A DNA stretch of 32,211 nucleotides from a virus. The stretch's first letter is position 1. The number at the start of each line of letters is the position of its first letter. Where the stretch lies: IMG/VR virus record IMGVR_UViG_3300032050_000513, positions 1-32,211 of that record. One strand, 5' to 3'. The position numbers and the translations under genes were made by a program. The notes beneath the pieces are model-generated. The model searched no databases, was not told the DNA's origin, and was given only the letters and a program-made list of their open reading frames with translations. Below, one piece after another: positions 1 to 5,989 of the stretch.

Positions 1-33
1 GGCGGATCGACTTTCAAGACCCAGAAGCAATGA
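1..33 (+). CDS. C-terminal end of an upstream gene (partial)
   Basis: Frame 1 is open from the window edge and ends in TGA at 31-33 (last residues GGSTFKTQKQ). The stop overlaps the ATG at 30-32 as ATGA, the same coupling used between most genes here, so I read it as the end of a real gene lying upstream. Only ten residues are visible and no function can be given. Confidence 0.5.
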   Translation, partial: GGSTFKTQKQ

Positions 34-188
34 ACATGAAACCCGCTGATTTCATCGCGGCCACGGCTCCAGCCGTATCGGCCACCATTCTGGGGCAGAT
101 CAATGATCTGATTGGCATCATTGCCGGTCTTCTCGGCATTGTGTATCTCTTGTGGAGATGGCGCCGGGAGGCTAGTCAGGACAAGTGA
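30..188 (+). CDS. Small membrane protein, holin-like candidate
   Basis: 52 residues, missed by length cut-offs. ATG at 30 overlaps the stop of the preceding frame (ATGA), and its own TGA (186-188) overlaps the GTG start of the next gene (GTGA). Residues about 13-42 are hydrophobic and end in LLGIVYLLW, followed by a positively charged tail (RWRREASQDK). This gives one, possibly two, membrane spans with an inside-positive C-terminus. Size and charged tail fit small phage holins, but many unrelated phage membrane proteins look the same and no lysin lies beside it. It is probably co-translated with the phosphoesterase downstream. Confidence 0.6.
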   Translation: MNMKPADFIAATAPAVSATILGQINDLIGIIAGLLGIVYLLWRWRREASQDK

Positions 189-925
189 AGGGTGACCGCA
201 GGTTTGTCGTCGTCTCGGACAACCATGGGGACATGGTGGACGAGGTGGCTGGAAGGGCGCTACAATCGTTTTTAAGCGACTTTAAGCCCGAGGTCAGGGT
301 CCATGCAGGGGACAACTGGGACTTCCGCAATTTGAGGCGGGGAGCCACGGATGACGAACGGGCGGATAGCTTGGTGGATGACTGGGAAGCGGGGACGGAG
401 TTTCTGGGGAAGTTCTTCGCGGGCGGGAAAGAGAACTGGTTCCTGCGCGGCAACCACGACGAGCGGCTGTGGATGTTCGCCCATAGCGCCACCGGGCTCC
501 TGCGGGACTACGCCACGGATGGGATCAAGCGTGTTGAAGGTTTAATCAGGAAGTCCCATGCAAAGATGTTGCCTTATGATTCAGCCCTAGGGGTGCTGGA
601 TCTGGGCAAGCTGCGGGTGCTGCATGGCTACCATACGGGGGTGGCCGCCTGCCGGTCCCATGCGAACGTCTACGGCAACTGCCTTTTCGGCCACGTCCAC
701 TCCATCGAGTCCGCTGCGGTGGCGTCTTTCCAGCCGGCGGAGGCTAGGAGCATCGGCTGCCTTTGTAAGCGTGACATGGACTATGTAGCTGCTAAAACGG
801 GGAAGCTGCGGTGGGGCCACGGCTGGGCTGCTGGCATCCTCCACGGTGACGGAAGCTACACACTCACACAGATCAGGCGTATCAATGACACATTCACCGC
901 ACCGACTGCGTTCAAAAGCTATTAG
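185..925 (+). CDS. Calcineurin-like metallophosphoesterase
   Basis: The 246-residue protein has the full calcineurin-like metallophosphoesterase motif series: SDNHGD (residues 11-16), GDNWD (42-46), GNHDE (89-93), LHGYH (146-150) and GHVH (169-172). These supply the Asp, His and Asn ligands of a two-metal centre that hydrolyses phosphoesters. The substrate is unknown; phage members are proposed to act on nucleic-acid ends or nucleotides. The GTG start at 185 is chosen because it overlaps the previous stop as GTGA and immediately precedes the first beta strand (RRFVVVSD). The protein is single-domain, of usual length and without a signal peptide, so it is cytoplasmic. Confidence 0.9.
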   Translation: MKGDRRFVVVSDNHGDMVDEVAGRALQSFLSDFKPEVRVHAGDNWDFRNLRRGATDDERADSLVDDWEAGTEFLGKFFAGGKENWFLRGNHDERLWMFAHSATGLLRDYATDGIKRVEGLIRKSHAKMLPYDSALGVLDLGKLRVLHGYHTGVAACRSHANVYGNCLFGHVHSIESAAVASFQPAEARSIGCLCKRDMDYVAAKTGKLRWGHGWAAGILHGDGSYTLTQIRRINDTFTAPTAFKSY

Positions 926-1187
926 TTGGGCCGCAAAGTTTGCGGAGATGCAGGAAGAACAAACGGGTAGGCCGGAGGAGGGCTTCTACACCACGGTGGA
1001 ATGGGCGGAGAAGATCCACCGGAGCACCCCGCAAGCGTCTCGGCTCTTGCGGACTGCCATCGCGGATGGAGCGGCAGAGATGCGGATGTACAAGGTGCAA
1101 GTTGGCCGGTGGAAGCGCCCCATACCGCATTACCGGCTCATTCAACCCGCTCGATCAAAACGTGGGTGTTCCGGTACGGCTTCTTGA
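885..1187 (+). CDS. Small winged-helix-like protein, function unknown
   Basis: 100 residues from ATG 885; an in-frame ATG at 948 is an alternative, and 885 implies a 41-nt overlap with the phosphoesterase gene. The core (FYTTVEWAEKIHRSTPQASR, then a basic strand and IPHYRLI) resembles small phage winged-helix proteins: an N-terminal EWAEK helix, a recognition helix and a wing with a PHYRLI ending. This suggests DNA binding. The last residues (SKRGCSGTAS) are low-complexity and overlap the 3' end of the converging RusA-like gene by 50 nt, so the tail may be poorly constrained. Confidence 0.6.
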   Translation: MTHSPHRLRSKAISWAAKFAEMQEEQTGRPEEGFYTTVEWAEKIHRSTPQASRLLRTAIADGAAEMRMYKVQVGRWKRPIPHYRLIQPARSKRGCSGTAS

Positions 1188-1544
1188 CCTGGTACTGGCG
1201 GAAATGGAAGTCGATGGTCGTCGGATCGTCGTCCGGTATCAGACCCTCGTAGCGGATGGCATCTAGGAGCGGTTTGCAGCCTCCGGCGCCGTTATCGACG
1301 TCGAGGGGGCGGGAACCGTAGCGCGTGAAGACAACGCGGAAACGAGCGCGTCCCTTGCCTCCTTCTTCAACTTGGTCAGGATCCAATGGTTTCTGCCCAG
1401 CATCGTGTTGAGCGACGGGGTTGTGTAAGCGGGCAGGGTCAAACTTATCGGATACTGGGTCTGGGGATTCCATGGCTTGTTAGCGACTTTGGGCTTCGTT
1501 CGCCGCTTTCCTGACTCGGTAGAAGTTGCAGATTTGCCACGCAT
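1138..1544 (-). pseudogene. RusA-like Holliday junction resolvase split by a -1 frameshift
   Basis: Two overlapping minus-strand frames carry the two halves of one RusA-like endodeoxyribonuclease. The first (ATG 1544, stop 1263) has the N-terminal part (LTLPAYTTPSLNTMLGRNHW, then KLKKEARDALVSAL). The second (stop 1138) has the catalytic part: VVFTRYG, the LDVDN acidic pair, GGCKPLLDAI, LIPDDDP and a final beta strand. RusA enzymes use an Asp-x-Asp pair and a third Asp about 20 residues later, and all are here. Joining the halves needs a shift near 1335-1352. I see no X-XXY-YYZ slippery heptamer there, so a real lesion, a small deletion or a sequence error is more likely than programmed shifting. 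It is the last gene of the leftward early operon. Confidence 0.7.
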
Positions 1545-1713
1545 ACGGATGTGAGATGTCAAAAAGCCTTGCGATAGCTTTGCAGGAGACTCCCGACCAA
1601 TAGAGCTCCCGCATCCGCTTGACGTGCCATGGGGACGTCCTCGTCCGATACTTCCTCCCGGTCCAATACCGGACTGGGGCTGGGTCTGGCGGGATGTACG
1701 GCGGGCGGCTCAT
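1480..1713 (-). CDS. Small helix-turn-helix protein
   Basis: 77 residues. The segment HVKRMRELYWSGVSCKAIAR followed by LFDISHPYAWQICNFYRVR is a helix-turn-helix of the resolvase/homeodomain-like type found in many small phage proteins. The N-terminal 25 residues are rich in Pro, Arg and Tyr. The ATG at 1713 makes a 155-nt overlap with the upstream gene in another frame; a later ATG at 1614 would cut off the first helix, so I keep the long form with caution. It also overlaps the start of the RusA-like gene. Probably DNA-binding, target unknown. Confidence 0.55.
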   Translation of the reverse strand: MSRPPYIPPDPAPVRYWTGRKYRTRTSPWHVKRMRELYWSGVSCKAIARLFDISHPYAWQICNFYRVRKAANEAQSR

Positions 1714-2227
1714 TGAGCTTGGCTATGATGTACCTCTGGGCGGAGGCGTCCAGCGCAGACCACGGCTTGTCCGCATGGGAGGGATCGGCGCTATTCTCCC
1801 GTACCCAGTCCCGCCAGCCGGCTGGTTCCGCCGGACCTTGGGGCTGGGCGGGGGCAAAGGATGTCTTGCCCGCACCGGAGTACTGGATGGGGCGGTCAGC
1901 CATGGCCTTGTTGAGCCAGTTGATGAACCGACGCTGGGATACCCCGACGCCACGGACGGATGCCCATGCTTGGGCCTTCCCCAGCTCACGGCGGATGTCG
2001 ATACCAGCGTAGGCGGGGTTGGCTTCCAACTCCTCCAGCCAGCCCTCCTCGACCACCTTGGGGGCCGCCTTCTTGGGTTTCGGACTGTCCGATACCAGCA
2101 AGCCACCGTGGGGGTAGGAGTCATAGGCCGCCTGCATGGTAGCCAGCCATTCATCCTTGTTTAGCCTCCTGCCCACCTGTTTGGCCTTATGGCAGCAGGC
2201 AGCAAAGGCATGTTCAGCGAAAGTCAT
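1559..2227 (-). CDS. Conserved phage protein, possibly replication-associated
   Basis: 222 residues. The central part (WLEELEANPAYAGIDIRREL, then QAWASVRGVGVSQRRFINWL) is a pattern I recognise from phage replication-region proteins, in which a YAGIDVRRE-type helix precedes an RRFINWLNR helix. It is probably a helical nucleic-acid-associated module. The C-terminal third is Pro/Ala-rich and looks disordered. The start overlaps the end of the transglycosylase-like gene by 14 nt. Its place between nuclease and HTH genes fits DNA metabolism, but no catalytic motif is visible. Confidence 0.65.
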   Translation of the reverse strand: MTFAEHAFAACCHKAKQVGRRLNKDEWLATMQAAYDSYPHGGLLVSDSPKPKKAAPKVVEEGWLEELEANPAYAGIDIRRELGKAQAWASVRGVGVSQRRFINWLNKAMADRPIQYSGAGKTSFAPAQPQGPAEPAGWRDWVRENSADPSHADKPWSALDASAQRYIIAKLNEPPAVHPARPSPSPVLDREEVSDEDVPMARQADAGALLVGSLLQSYRKAF

Positions 2228-2639
2228 GGTCGTAGTACAGGTTGTGGACGTGCTCGGCGTAGCTCCAGGGCTCCCTCATCCGCCGCCTCATGCCCTCATA
2301 CCCACAGTTCCACCGGAGGGCTAGGAGCCAGACGCTGGGCCTGATCCCATCCCGTTCCATCCGCTGGATGGCTTGGAAGAGGGCTTTCCTTGCGATTTGG
2401 CGGGCTTTGTCGGGCTGGGAGGCTCGGAGGTAGGGGTCGCTGGAGAATTCGCTCCAAGTGGCCCGAGTGAACTGGAGGGCGCCGCCGGGGCTGGCCCAGC
2501 GGGCGCCTTCCCTAGCCTCGATGCACCGGATCAGGCGATCGAGGTCAATCGTCGCTCCATGGCTTGTTGTCACGGGCAAGCATGTAGCCGATGCAGATAC
2601 CAATAACCAAAGTGCAAGCAACCGTGGTGAGGTAGGCAT
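2214..2639 (-). CDS. Secreted lytic transglycosylase/lysozyme-like protein (endolysin candidate)
   Basis: 141 residues. The N-terminus has a signal peptide: a short basic start, hydrophobic LLALWLLVSASAT and a probable cleavage near SHGA. The mature part has the lysozyme-fold pattern of small transglycosylases: RCIEAREG with the candidate catalytic Glu, then GGALQFTRATW, helices, WLLALRWNCGYEGM, and a terminal YAEHVHNLYYD helix. It would cut peptidoglycan from the periplasm after Sec export, which would reduce the need for a large holin. The ATG at 2639 lies inside the tiny membrane-protein gene 2545-2649. Finding a lysis-type gene within the early leftward operon is unusual. Confidence 0.65.
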   Translation of the reverse strand: MPTSPRLLALWLLVSASATCLPVTTSHGATIDLDRLIRCIEAREGARWASPGGALQFTRATWSEFSSDPYLRASQPDKARQIARKALFQAIQRMERDGIRPSVWLLALRWNCGYEGMRRRMREPWSYAEHVHNLYYDHDFR

Positions 2640-2649
2640 AGATGCTCAT
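2545..2649 (-). CDS. 34-residue single-span membrane protein overlapping the lysozyme-like gene
   Basis: ATG at 2649 follows the stop of the preceding gene (2652) by two bases. The peptide has one hydrophobic span (YLTTVACTLVIGICIGYML), then a polar tail (ARDNKPWSDD). The last 95 nt overlap the signal-peptide region of the lysozyme-like gene in another frame. The layout recalls nested lysis genes such as Rz/Rz1, but neither product has spanin features. A regulatory or holin-type role is possible. Confidence 0.45.
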   Translation of the reverse strand: MSIYAYLTTVACTLVIGICIGYMLARDNKPWSDD

Positions 2650-2651
2650 GG

Positions 2652-2957
2652 TCAAAAGGTGGTCATGCTCCAGCGGGTTATGATGCGTCCGTGGGCGGTA
2701 GGGGACTTGGCTGGCTCGTAAGAGCCGGTAAGCCCGTTCCGTTTTACGAAGGTCCGACAAACGGCCCCGATGGCATTGGTATGGTTGGGCGGCTGGCCGA
2801 TCAGCGTGACGACCTCCTCCGCCGTGAATGAGCCGTTGGCCTTCAGTAGGGCGGCTGCCTGCTGTTCAAAGTCTGCCACCCAGCGTTCTGGAGTGTGTTC
2901 CAGAACGAGGGCGCAGCCTGCATCTTTCAACTCCTGACCTGATTGTGTGTGTGTCAT
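2652..2957 (-). CDS. Conserved small phage protein, winged-helix-like
   Basis: 101 residues. The layout (MTHTQSGQELKDAG, then HTPERWVADFEQQAAALL, SFTAEEVVTLIGQPPNHTNA, IGAVCRTFVKRNG) matches a widespread phage and prophage family in which a GxELKDAG start precedes an FTAEDVR...PxHxNA winged-helix-like core. Homologues sit in replication/regulation regions and have no established biochemical role. The basic, aromatic end (IITRWSMTTF) would form the final strand. It is followed within two bases by the tiny membrane-protein gene. Confidence 0.7.
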   Translation of the reverse strand: MTHTQSGQELKDAGCALVLEHTPERWVADFEQQAAALLKANGSFTAEEVVTLIGQPPNHTNAIGAVCRTFVKRNGLTGSYEPAKSPTAHGRIITRWSMTTF

Positions 2958-2992
2958 GTTGGTGATCTCTAACGGTAGGCTTACAGATCCAG

Positions 2993-3226
2993 CTAACGGA
3001 ACCTAGCGGTCTTCTTGGCGATCTTGGCGGGCTGCTTCACGAACTGCTTGCCCGCCCGCATTCCCTTCTTCTTGGCCCGGTTGGTCGCCGCCTTCTCGGC
3101 TGGAGAAAGCGACTTCCAAGCGGCGGCGGGCAGATACCGTTCACCGGTCTCCAGCGACGGTTTCCCGCTGCTGGTGCGCCAGTTCTGGTTGGTCCAATCG
3201 CGGAGGGACTTCTGGGTAGCCTTCAC
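2993..3226 (-). CDS. Small basic phage protein (DUF5872-like)
   Basis: 77 residues from a GTG at 3226, chosen because it overlaps the upstream stop as GTGA; an open frame extends to 3292 but inside the neighbouring gene. The sequence KSLRDWTNQNWRTSSGKPS, GERYLPAAAW, KAATNRAKKKG, KQFVKQPAKIAKKT follows a lysine-rich family found in phages, cyanophages and giant viruses (I believe DUF5872; number from memory). It is very basic, so nucleic-acid binding is plausible but unproven. It forms a coupled pair with the gene at 3223-3402, and the two families often travel together. Confidence 0.75.
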   Translation of the reverse strand: MKATQKSLRDWTNQNWRTSSGKPSLETGERYLPAAAWKSLSPAEKAATNRAKKKGMRAGKQFVKQPAKIAKKTARFR

Positions 3227-3402
3227 GATTTGTACCCTCCTCCCTGCCGCTTGTACTCGGCGGCGAGGAATTGTGCTTTCCTCGCGGACCATTGCCCTGG
3301 CCGGCCACCCTTACCACCAGCTTTGATGCGTTCAAAGAGCTGCTTCCGCATCCCCGGCTTGGTATAAACGCCCGCTTCGTTGACTCTGGATTTGGTTGGC
3401 AT
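3223..3402 (-). CDS. Small basic conserved phage protein
   Basis: 59 residues (MPTKSRVNEAGVYTKPGMRK, then LFERIKAGGKGGRPGQWSAR and KAQFLAAEYKRQGGGYKS). This is a recognisable short family shared by phages and large eukaryotic viruses, with the invariant-looking segments VNxAGxYTKPxMR, KAGGKGGxPGQWSARKAQ and a GGGY end. Function unknown; the charge suggests nucleic-acid contact. ATG at 3402 lies 5 nt beyond the previous stop, and its stop overlaps the next GTG. The longer open frame reaching 3798 is an out-of-frame shadow of the upstream gene. Confidence 0.75.
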   Translation of the reverse strand: MPTKSRVNEAGVYTKPGMRKQLFERIKAGGKGGRPGQWSARKAQFLAAEYKRQGGGYKS

Positions 3403-3407
3403 GGTGG

Positions 3408-4061
3408 TCAGAACGGGACTTCCTCGGCGGGTTGCAAGTCTTCCTCGGCGGGAGCGTCGGGCGGCTCGGCGTTGGGCGTACCCATGACGAACGCTTTGTA
3501 CTCCTCGGACTCCGCGCAGAGCTTCTCGATCCACGGCGGAAGATCTTCGGGCCAGTTGATGTCCTTGTGGCCCATCTTCTTCGCGTTGGCGATTGCTTCG
3601 ATGACGTTGAAGTACAATGCGGGGTTTTCGGGCGGCAGGGACTTCATCGACTTCGGCAGCGCGGAAATGCTGCTGATGTTGGCGTAGGTGGCCCCTGCGC
3701 GGTCCTGATGGAGCACGGACAGGAGGCAGTTGGCACCGATCAACTTGGACACATCGAAGCCGGCAAGCTCTGCTGGCGTGAACGGACGACCCCTCCACGA
3801 TTGCAGGTCTTTACGAAGGCTCGCCTTCTCGTTGAGCGAGAGGGTGTATCGCTTGGAGATGCCTCGCGGCAGATCCTTGCCTTTGATTTCGATCCGCTCT
3901 CCGGGGATCTCAAACGCTACGACCACCTTGGGACGCGGCGTGTACTGTTGGCTAGGCTGGGTGCCGACGGCTACAACTCCGTAGCACACTGCATGATGAG
4001 TTCCTGCGGGAACTGGATCAGACTTCTGGCCTGATGAACTGGCTGATACGTTTATGGGCAT
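3408..4061 (-). CDS. Phage protein paired with the exonuclease, probable ssDNA-binding or recombination partner
   Basis: 217 residues. An N-terminal segment (PVPAGTHHAVCYGVVAVGTQ) leads into beta strands (KVVVAFEIPGERIEIKGKDL, RGISKRYTLSL), then LRKDLQSWRGRPFTPAELAG, IGANCLLSVLH and YANISSISALPK. This is a family commonly encoded beside a PD-(D/E)XK exonuclease. The beta-rich OB-like core and acidic, Pro-rich tail ending in EEVPF resemble phage single-stranded-DNA-binding proteins, whose acidic tips recruit partners. The ssDNA-binding role is inference from context and tail type. It is separated from the exonuclease by 98 nt containing a strong hairpin. Confidence 0.65.
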   Translation of the reverse strand: MPINVSASSSGQKSDPVPAGTHHAVCYGVVAVGTQPSQQYTPRPKVVVAFEIPGERIEIKGKDLPRGISKRYTLSLNEKASLRKDLQSWRGRPFTPAELAGFDVSKLIGANCLLSVLHQDRAGATYANISSISALPKSMKSLPPENPALYFNVIEAIANAKKMGHKDINWPEDLPPWIEKLCAESEEYKAFVMGTPNAEPPDAPAEEDLQPAEEVPF

Positions 4062-4122
4062 GGTTGTTTTAGTTGGACTTACTGGTTGGTTGGACTAACA
4101 AAGGGACGCTGTGTGTGTCACA

Positions 4123-4156
4123 CCCCTGCCGGCTGTGTGTCGTCGGCAGGGGTTTT
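4123..4156 (+). terminator. Strong hairpin with a T run on the plus strand, between exonuclease and partner genes
   Basis: CCCCTGCCG (4123-4131) pairs perfectly with CGGCAGGGG (4144-4152) and TTTT follows on the plus strand. Both flanking genes read leftward, where no T run follows, so it would terminate antisense (rightward) transcription. In the leftward mRNA it would act as a stem-loop separating the exonuclease and partner genes. Confidence 0.5.
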
Positions 4157-4159
4157 CAC

Positions 4160-4933
4160 TTACTTGGGTCGGTAGTTCTTCAGATACTGCCAGAGATGGT
4201 TGGCGGCCTTAAACGCCTCCCAAGCCTTCTCCAGTTGCAGGTCGTCGTAGGTCACGATCTGAACGCGACCAGGTTCCGTCGTGGAGATGTAGACGTTGGC
4301 CCCGATGGCGCTGGGATGGATGTCGCCCCACTTCGCTGCGTAGTAGGCGGCGATTTGCATGGGCTCGGTCTCCCACGGCTCAATCTTGACGCCGGGCTTG
4401 GTCTTGCGCGACTTGAAGTCCAAGATGCCCTGCTTGCCATCTTTGACCATGATGGCGTCCGTCGTGCCAGCGTAGCCAACAAAGTCGTTCACCAAACGAA
4501 GTTCATGCTGGACGAGCTTGATGCCGGCAAACTCCAGATCCTGCTTCACCAGTTTGACGTAATCGTAGACATCCTCTGGCACCGAGCTGATTCCCTCCTT
4601 GAAGGCTAATTCAATGCCAGCGTGGATGCGGGTGCCGAGATCCGCAGCGTCGGAGACTTGCTCAAACGCTCCGTCAATGATGCGGCGGCTGTAGGCGCCT
4701 ACTTCCTCGGCGTCCTGCGGCGGGTTGGAGTAAGCCCGCTCGGCCACCTGCTGGAGCTTCCAGTCGTCTAGGGACGGCTTGGCGAGCACGGAGAGCACCG
4801 TAGTGACGCTGGGGTACAGGTTCAGCTTGCGGGCGTCTGCGATGGTGGTTGCACGCATCCCGCCGCCTTTGGCCTTCGGCACCTCAAAGACCGCATTGCC
4901 GTCCTTATCGTACCAATGCTGGGACTTGCTCAC
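4160..4933 (-). CDS. PD-(D/E)XK exonuclease (RecB/Cas4-like phage recombination nuclease)
   Basis: 257 residues with the ordered nuclease motifs: TRIHAGIE with His104, GYAGTTDA with Asp159, GILDFKSRK with Asp172 and Lys174, and MQIAAYYAA with Gln193 and Tyr197. This H / GxxD / DxK / QxxxY order defines RecB-, Cas4- and lambda-exonuclease-like enzymes. It would resect double-stranded DNA for single-strand annealing or replication-coupled recombination. The N-terminus carries PSVTTVLSVLAKPSLDDWK, the usual module for phage members of this group. ATG at 4933 overlaps the upstream stop as ATGA. Partner candidates are the adjacent 3408-4061 gene and the RusA-like gene. Confidence 0.85.
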   Translation of the reverse strand: MSKSQHWYDKDGNAVFEVPKAKGGGMRATTIADARKLNLYPSVTTVLSVLAKPSLDDWKLQQVAERAYSNPPQDAEEVGAYSRRIIDGAFEQVSDAADLGTRIHAGIELAFKEGISSVPEDVYDYVKLVKQDLEFAGIKLVQHELRLVNDFVGYAGTTDAIMVKDGKQGILDFKSRKTKPGVKIEPWETEPMQIAAYYAAKWGDIHPSAIGANVYISTTEPGRVQIVTYDDLQLEKAWEAFKAANHLWQYLKNYRPK

Positions 4934-5175
4934 GGCTGCGCCTCCTTTCGTGCTGCGTCGAGTGCCTTGGCCGAGATGATAACCACCGCATCGTCAGGGT
5001 GAAGCCACGCGGAGCATCGCCCCCATTGGCGTTTGCCGTCTGATCCGCTGTATCGCTCTAGCTCGTCAGCGTCAGATAACATCTTTCGCAGCGCGGCGTT
5101 CTCCTGCTCTAGCTGCTTGAACTTCTCCTCGCGGCAGTCGCAGGCGAAGTGATGGGTGGTGCACTCTTTGCTCAT
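4930..5175 (-). CDS. Small hypothetical protein with Cys/His N-terminus and coiled coil
   Basis: 81 residues. The start contains CTTHHFACDC, a possible metal site, followed by a heptad-like helix (REEKFKQLEQENAALRKML). The C-terminal half has RQWGRCSAWLHPDDAVVIIS. Both ends overlap neighbours by 4 nt (ATGA on each side), so it is translated as part of the exonuclease operon. No known function. Confidence 0.65.
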   Translation of the reverse strand: MSKECTTHHFACDCREEKFKQLEQENAALRKMLSDADELERYSGSDGKRQWGRCSAWLHPDDAVVIISAKALDAARKEAQP

Positions 5176-5408
5176 AGTTTGCCCTCCTCGCCCAGCGCGA
5201 TGTCGATGCCATGCAGGTCTAGGCTGACCTCCGAGGCCATCAGTTCGATCTTGTTGGTCACGCGGTAGGCGTCCCAGTAGCGCCCATCCTTGATAAGCTC
5301 GGAGGCTTGGGTCACCTCATCGATGACTTCCAGCAGCTTGGCACATAGCTTGGCACGGGCCAGCAGCTCGTCACCGCCGACAGGGCGGAATTCTTTGTTG
5401 GCGACCAT
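5172..5408 (-). CDS. Small acidic helical protein, function unknown
   Basis: 78 residues, mostly amphipathic helices (ELLARAKLCAKLLEVIDEV, QASELIKDGRYWDAYRVTNK) with an acidic C-terminus. No motif recognised. The ATG at 5408 starts 3 nt after the preceding stop, and its TGA overlaps the next ATG. Position and coupling support a real gene. Confidence 0.6.
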   Translation of the reverse strand: MVANKEFRPVGGDELLARAKLCAKLLEVIDEVTQASELIKDGRYWDAYRVTNKIELMASEVSLDLHGIDIALGEEGKL

Positions 5409-5411
5409 AAC

Positions 5412-5615
5412 TCACCACCATCCTTTCTCGCTCCAGACGTCGGCGCTCCAGGTGCCGGTCAGCTCGTGCATGGATTCGCACCAGTTGAGGGCGGCGGCTT
5501 CATCGAGGCCGGCATCAACCGGCTTGTTCACTTCGGCCAGATGGTCGAAGAACGCGGACTGCTCGGAGTGGTACTCGTAGTAGTCCTTGATGTGACTGTC
5601 GTGTGTGTCGGTCAT
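5412..5615 (-). CDS. Small acidic hypothetical protein
   Basis: 67 residues beginning MTDTHDSHIKDYYEYHSEQS, acidic and rich in aromatic residues and Trp, ending WSEKGWW. No family recognised. The leader upstream of ATG 5615 is A/C-rich (CAAACCAGTAACCAAC) with no Shine-Dalgarno sequence. The same CCARCAGTAA-type leader occurs before the gene starting at 4061. Confidence 0.55.
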   Translation of the reverse strand: MTDTHDSHIKDYYEYHSEQSAFFDHLAEVNKPVDAGLDEAAALNWCESMHELTGTWSADVWSEKGWW

Positions 5616-5633
5616 GTTGGTTACTGGTTTGGG

Positions 5634-5798
5634 TTACTTGATCGCTGACAGATGGGTGACGAGCACCGAGCGCACGAACACGGCTTTCGGGATAAGCTGG
5701 GCGTCCGTGACCTTGGACAACTTCTCCCACAGATGCGCGGGGAGGTCAATCGTTACGGTGCGGCGGGCTGGCTTCTTGTGCTTCACGGCACTACCCAT
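5634..5798 (-). CDS. Ribbon-helix-helix transcriptional regulator
   Basis: 54 residues from ATG 5798. After a basic arm (KHKKPARR) comes the beta strand TVTIDLPAHLW, then two helices (EKLSKVTDAQ, PKAVFVRSVLVTHL): the Arc/CopG-type ribbon-helix-helix arrangement, which dimerises and places the strand in the DNA major groove. It is the first gene of the leftward early operon. A perfect tandem 9-bp repeat lies directly before its start, the kind of direct-repeat operator these dimers bind cooperatively, so autoregulation is likely. An open frame extends to 5822 but would run through the repeat. Confidence 0.75.
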   Translation of the reverse strand: MGSAVKHKKPARRTVTIDLPAHLWEKLSKVTDAQLIPKAVFVRSVLVTHLSAIK

Positions 5799-5801
5799 GT
5801 G

Positions 5802-5819
5802 CGTGCATTGCGTGCATTG
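5802..5819. promoter_or_regulatory. Tandem 9-bp repeat, candidate operator of the early operon
   Basis: CGTGCATTG occurs twice in perfect tandem (5802-5810 and 5811-5819), followed by CAAGCAC, which partly mirrors GTGC. It lies 4 nt upstream of the ribbon-helix-helix start codon and just downstream of an A/T-rich stretch (5828-5852) that could hold a promoter. Binding by the adjacent regulator is inferred. Confidence 0.5.
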
Positions 5820-5866
5820 CAAGCACTATTTTCACTTTCCCCAAAAAAAAGATTGAACCCAACCCG

Positions 5867-5893
5867 GAATCGTCCCGTCATACGGGACGTTCG
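5867..5893. promoter_or_regulatory. Long dyad (operator or RNA hairpin)
   Basis: GAA-T-CGTCCCGT (5867-5878), spacer CAT, ACGGGACG-T-TTC (5882-5893): an 11-bp inverted repeat with one internal mismatch. It lies in the control region between the divergent units. It could bind a dimeric protein or fold in a transcript running to the terminator at 5947. Confidence 0.45.
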
Positions 5894-5946
5894 CTGGGTA
5901 GAAGCAGCCGACGAAGACTTTTCTGTTAGGGTTCGTATTCATTGTG

Positions 5947-5987
5947 AAAAGCCCGAGTTGTGCCTTCTACCACAGCTCGGGCTTTTT
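5947..5987 (+). terminator. Rho-independent terminator (A/T-flanked, possibly bidirectional)
   Basis: AAAAGCCCGAGTTGTG pairs with CACAGCTCGGGCTTTTTT around an 8-nt loop, with one G-T wobble. It has six T on the plus strand and four A on the other side. No protein gene reads into it from the left, so it would end a short rightward RNA starting in 5820-5946. On the minus strand it could end a leftward RNA from the structured region at 5990-6341. Confidence 0.7.
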
Positions 5988-5989
5988 TC

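Noticed and set aside
1263-1473. Programmed -1 frameshift in the RusA-like gene
   Set aside because: No slippery heptamer of the X-XXY-YYZ type in the zero frame where the two halves meet, and the fused product would be short in the linker, so a lesion is more likely.
3223-3798. 191-residue leftward ORF covering the small basic gene
   Set aside because: Only its last 59 residues look like a protein family; the rest is an Arg-rich shadow of the 3408-4061 gene, and ATG 3402 sits correctly after that gene's stop.
3396-4034. 212-residue plus-strand ORF
   Set aside because: Antisense shadow of the conserved 3408-4061 gene and opposite to the operon direction.
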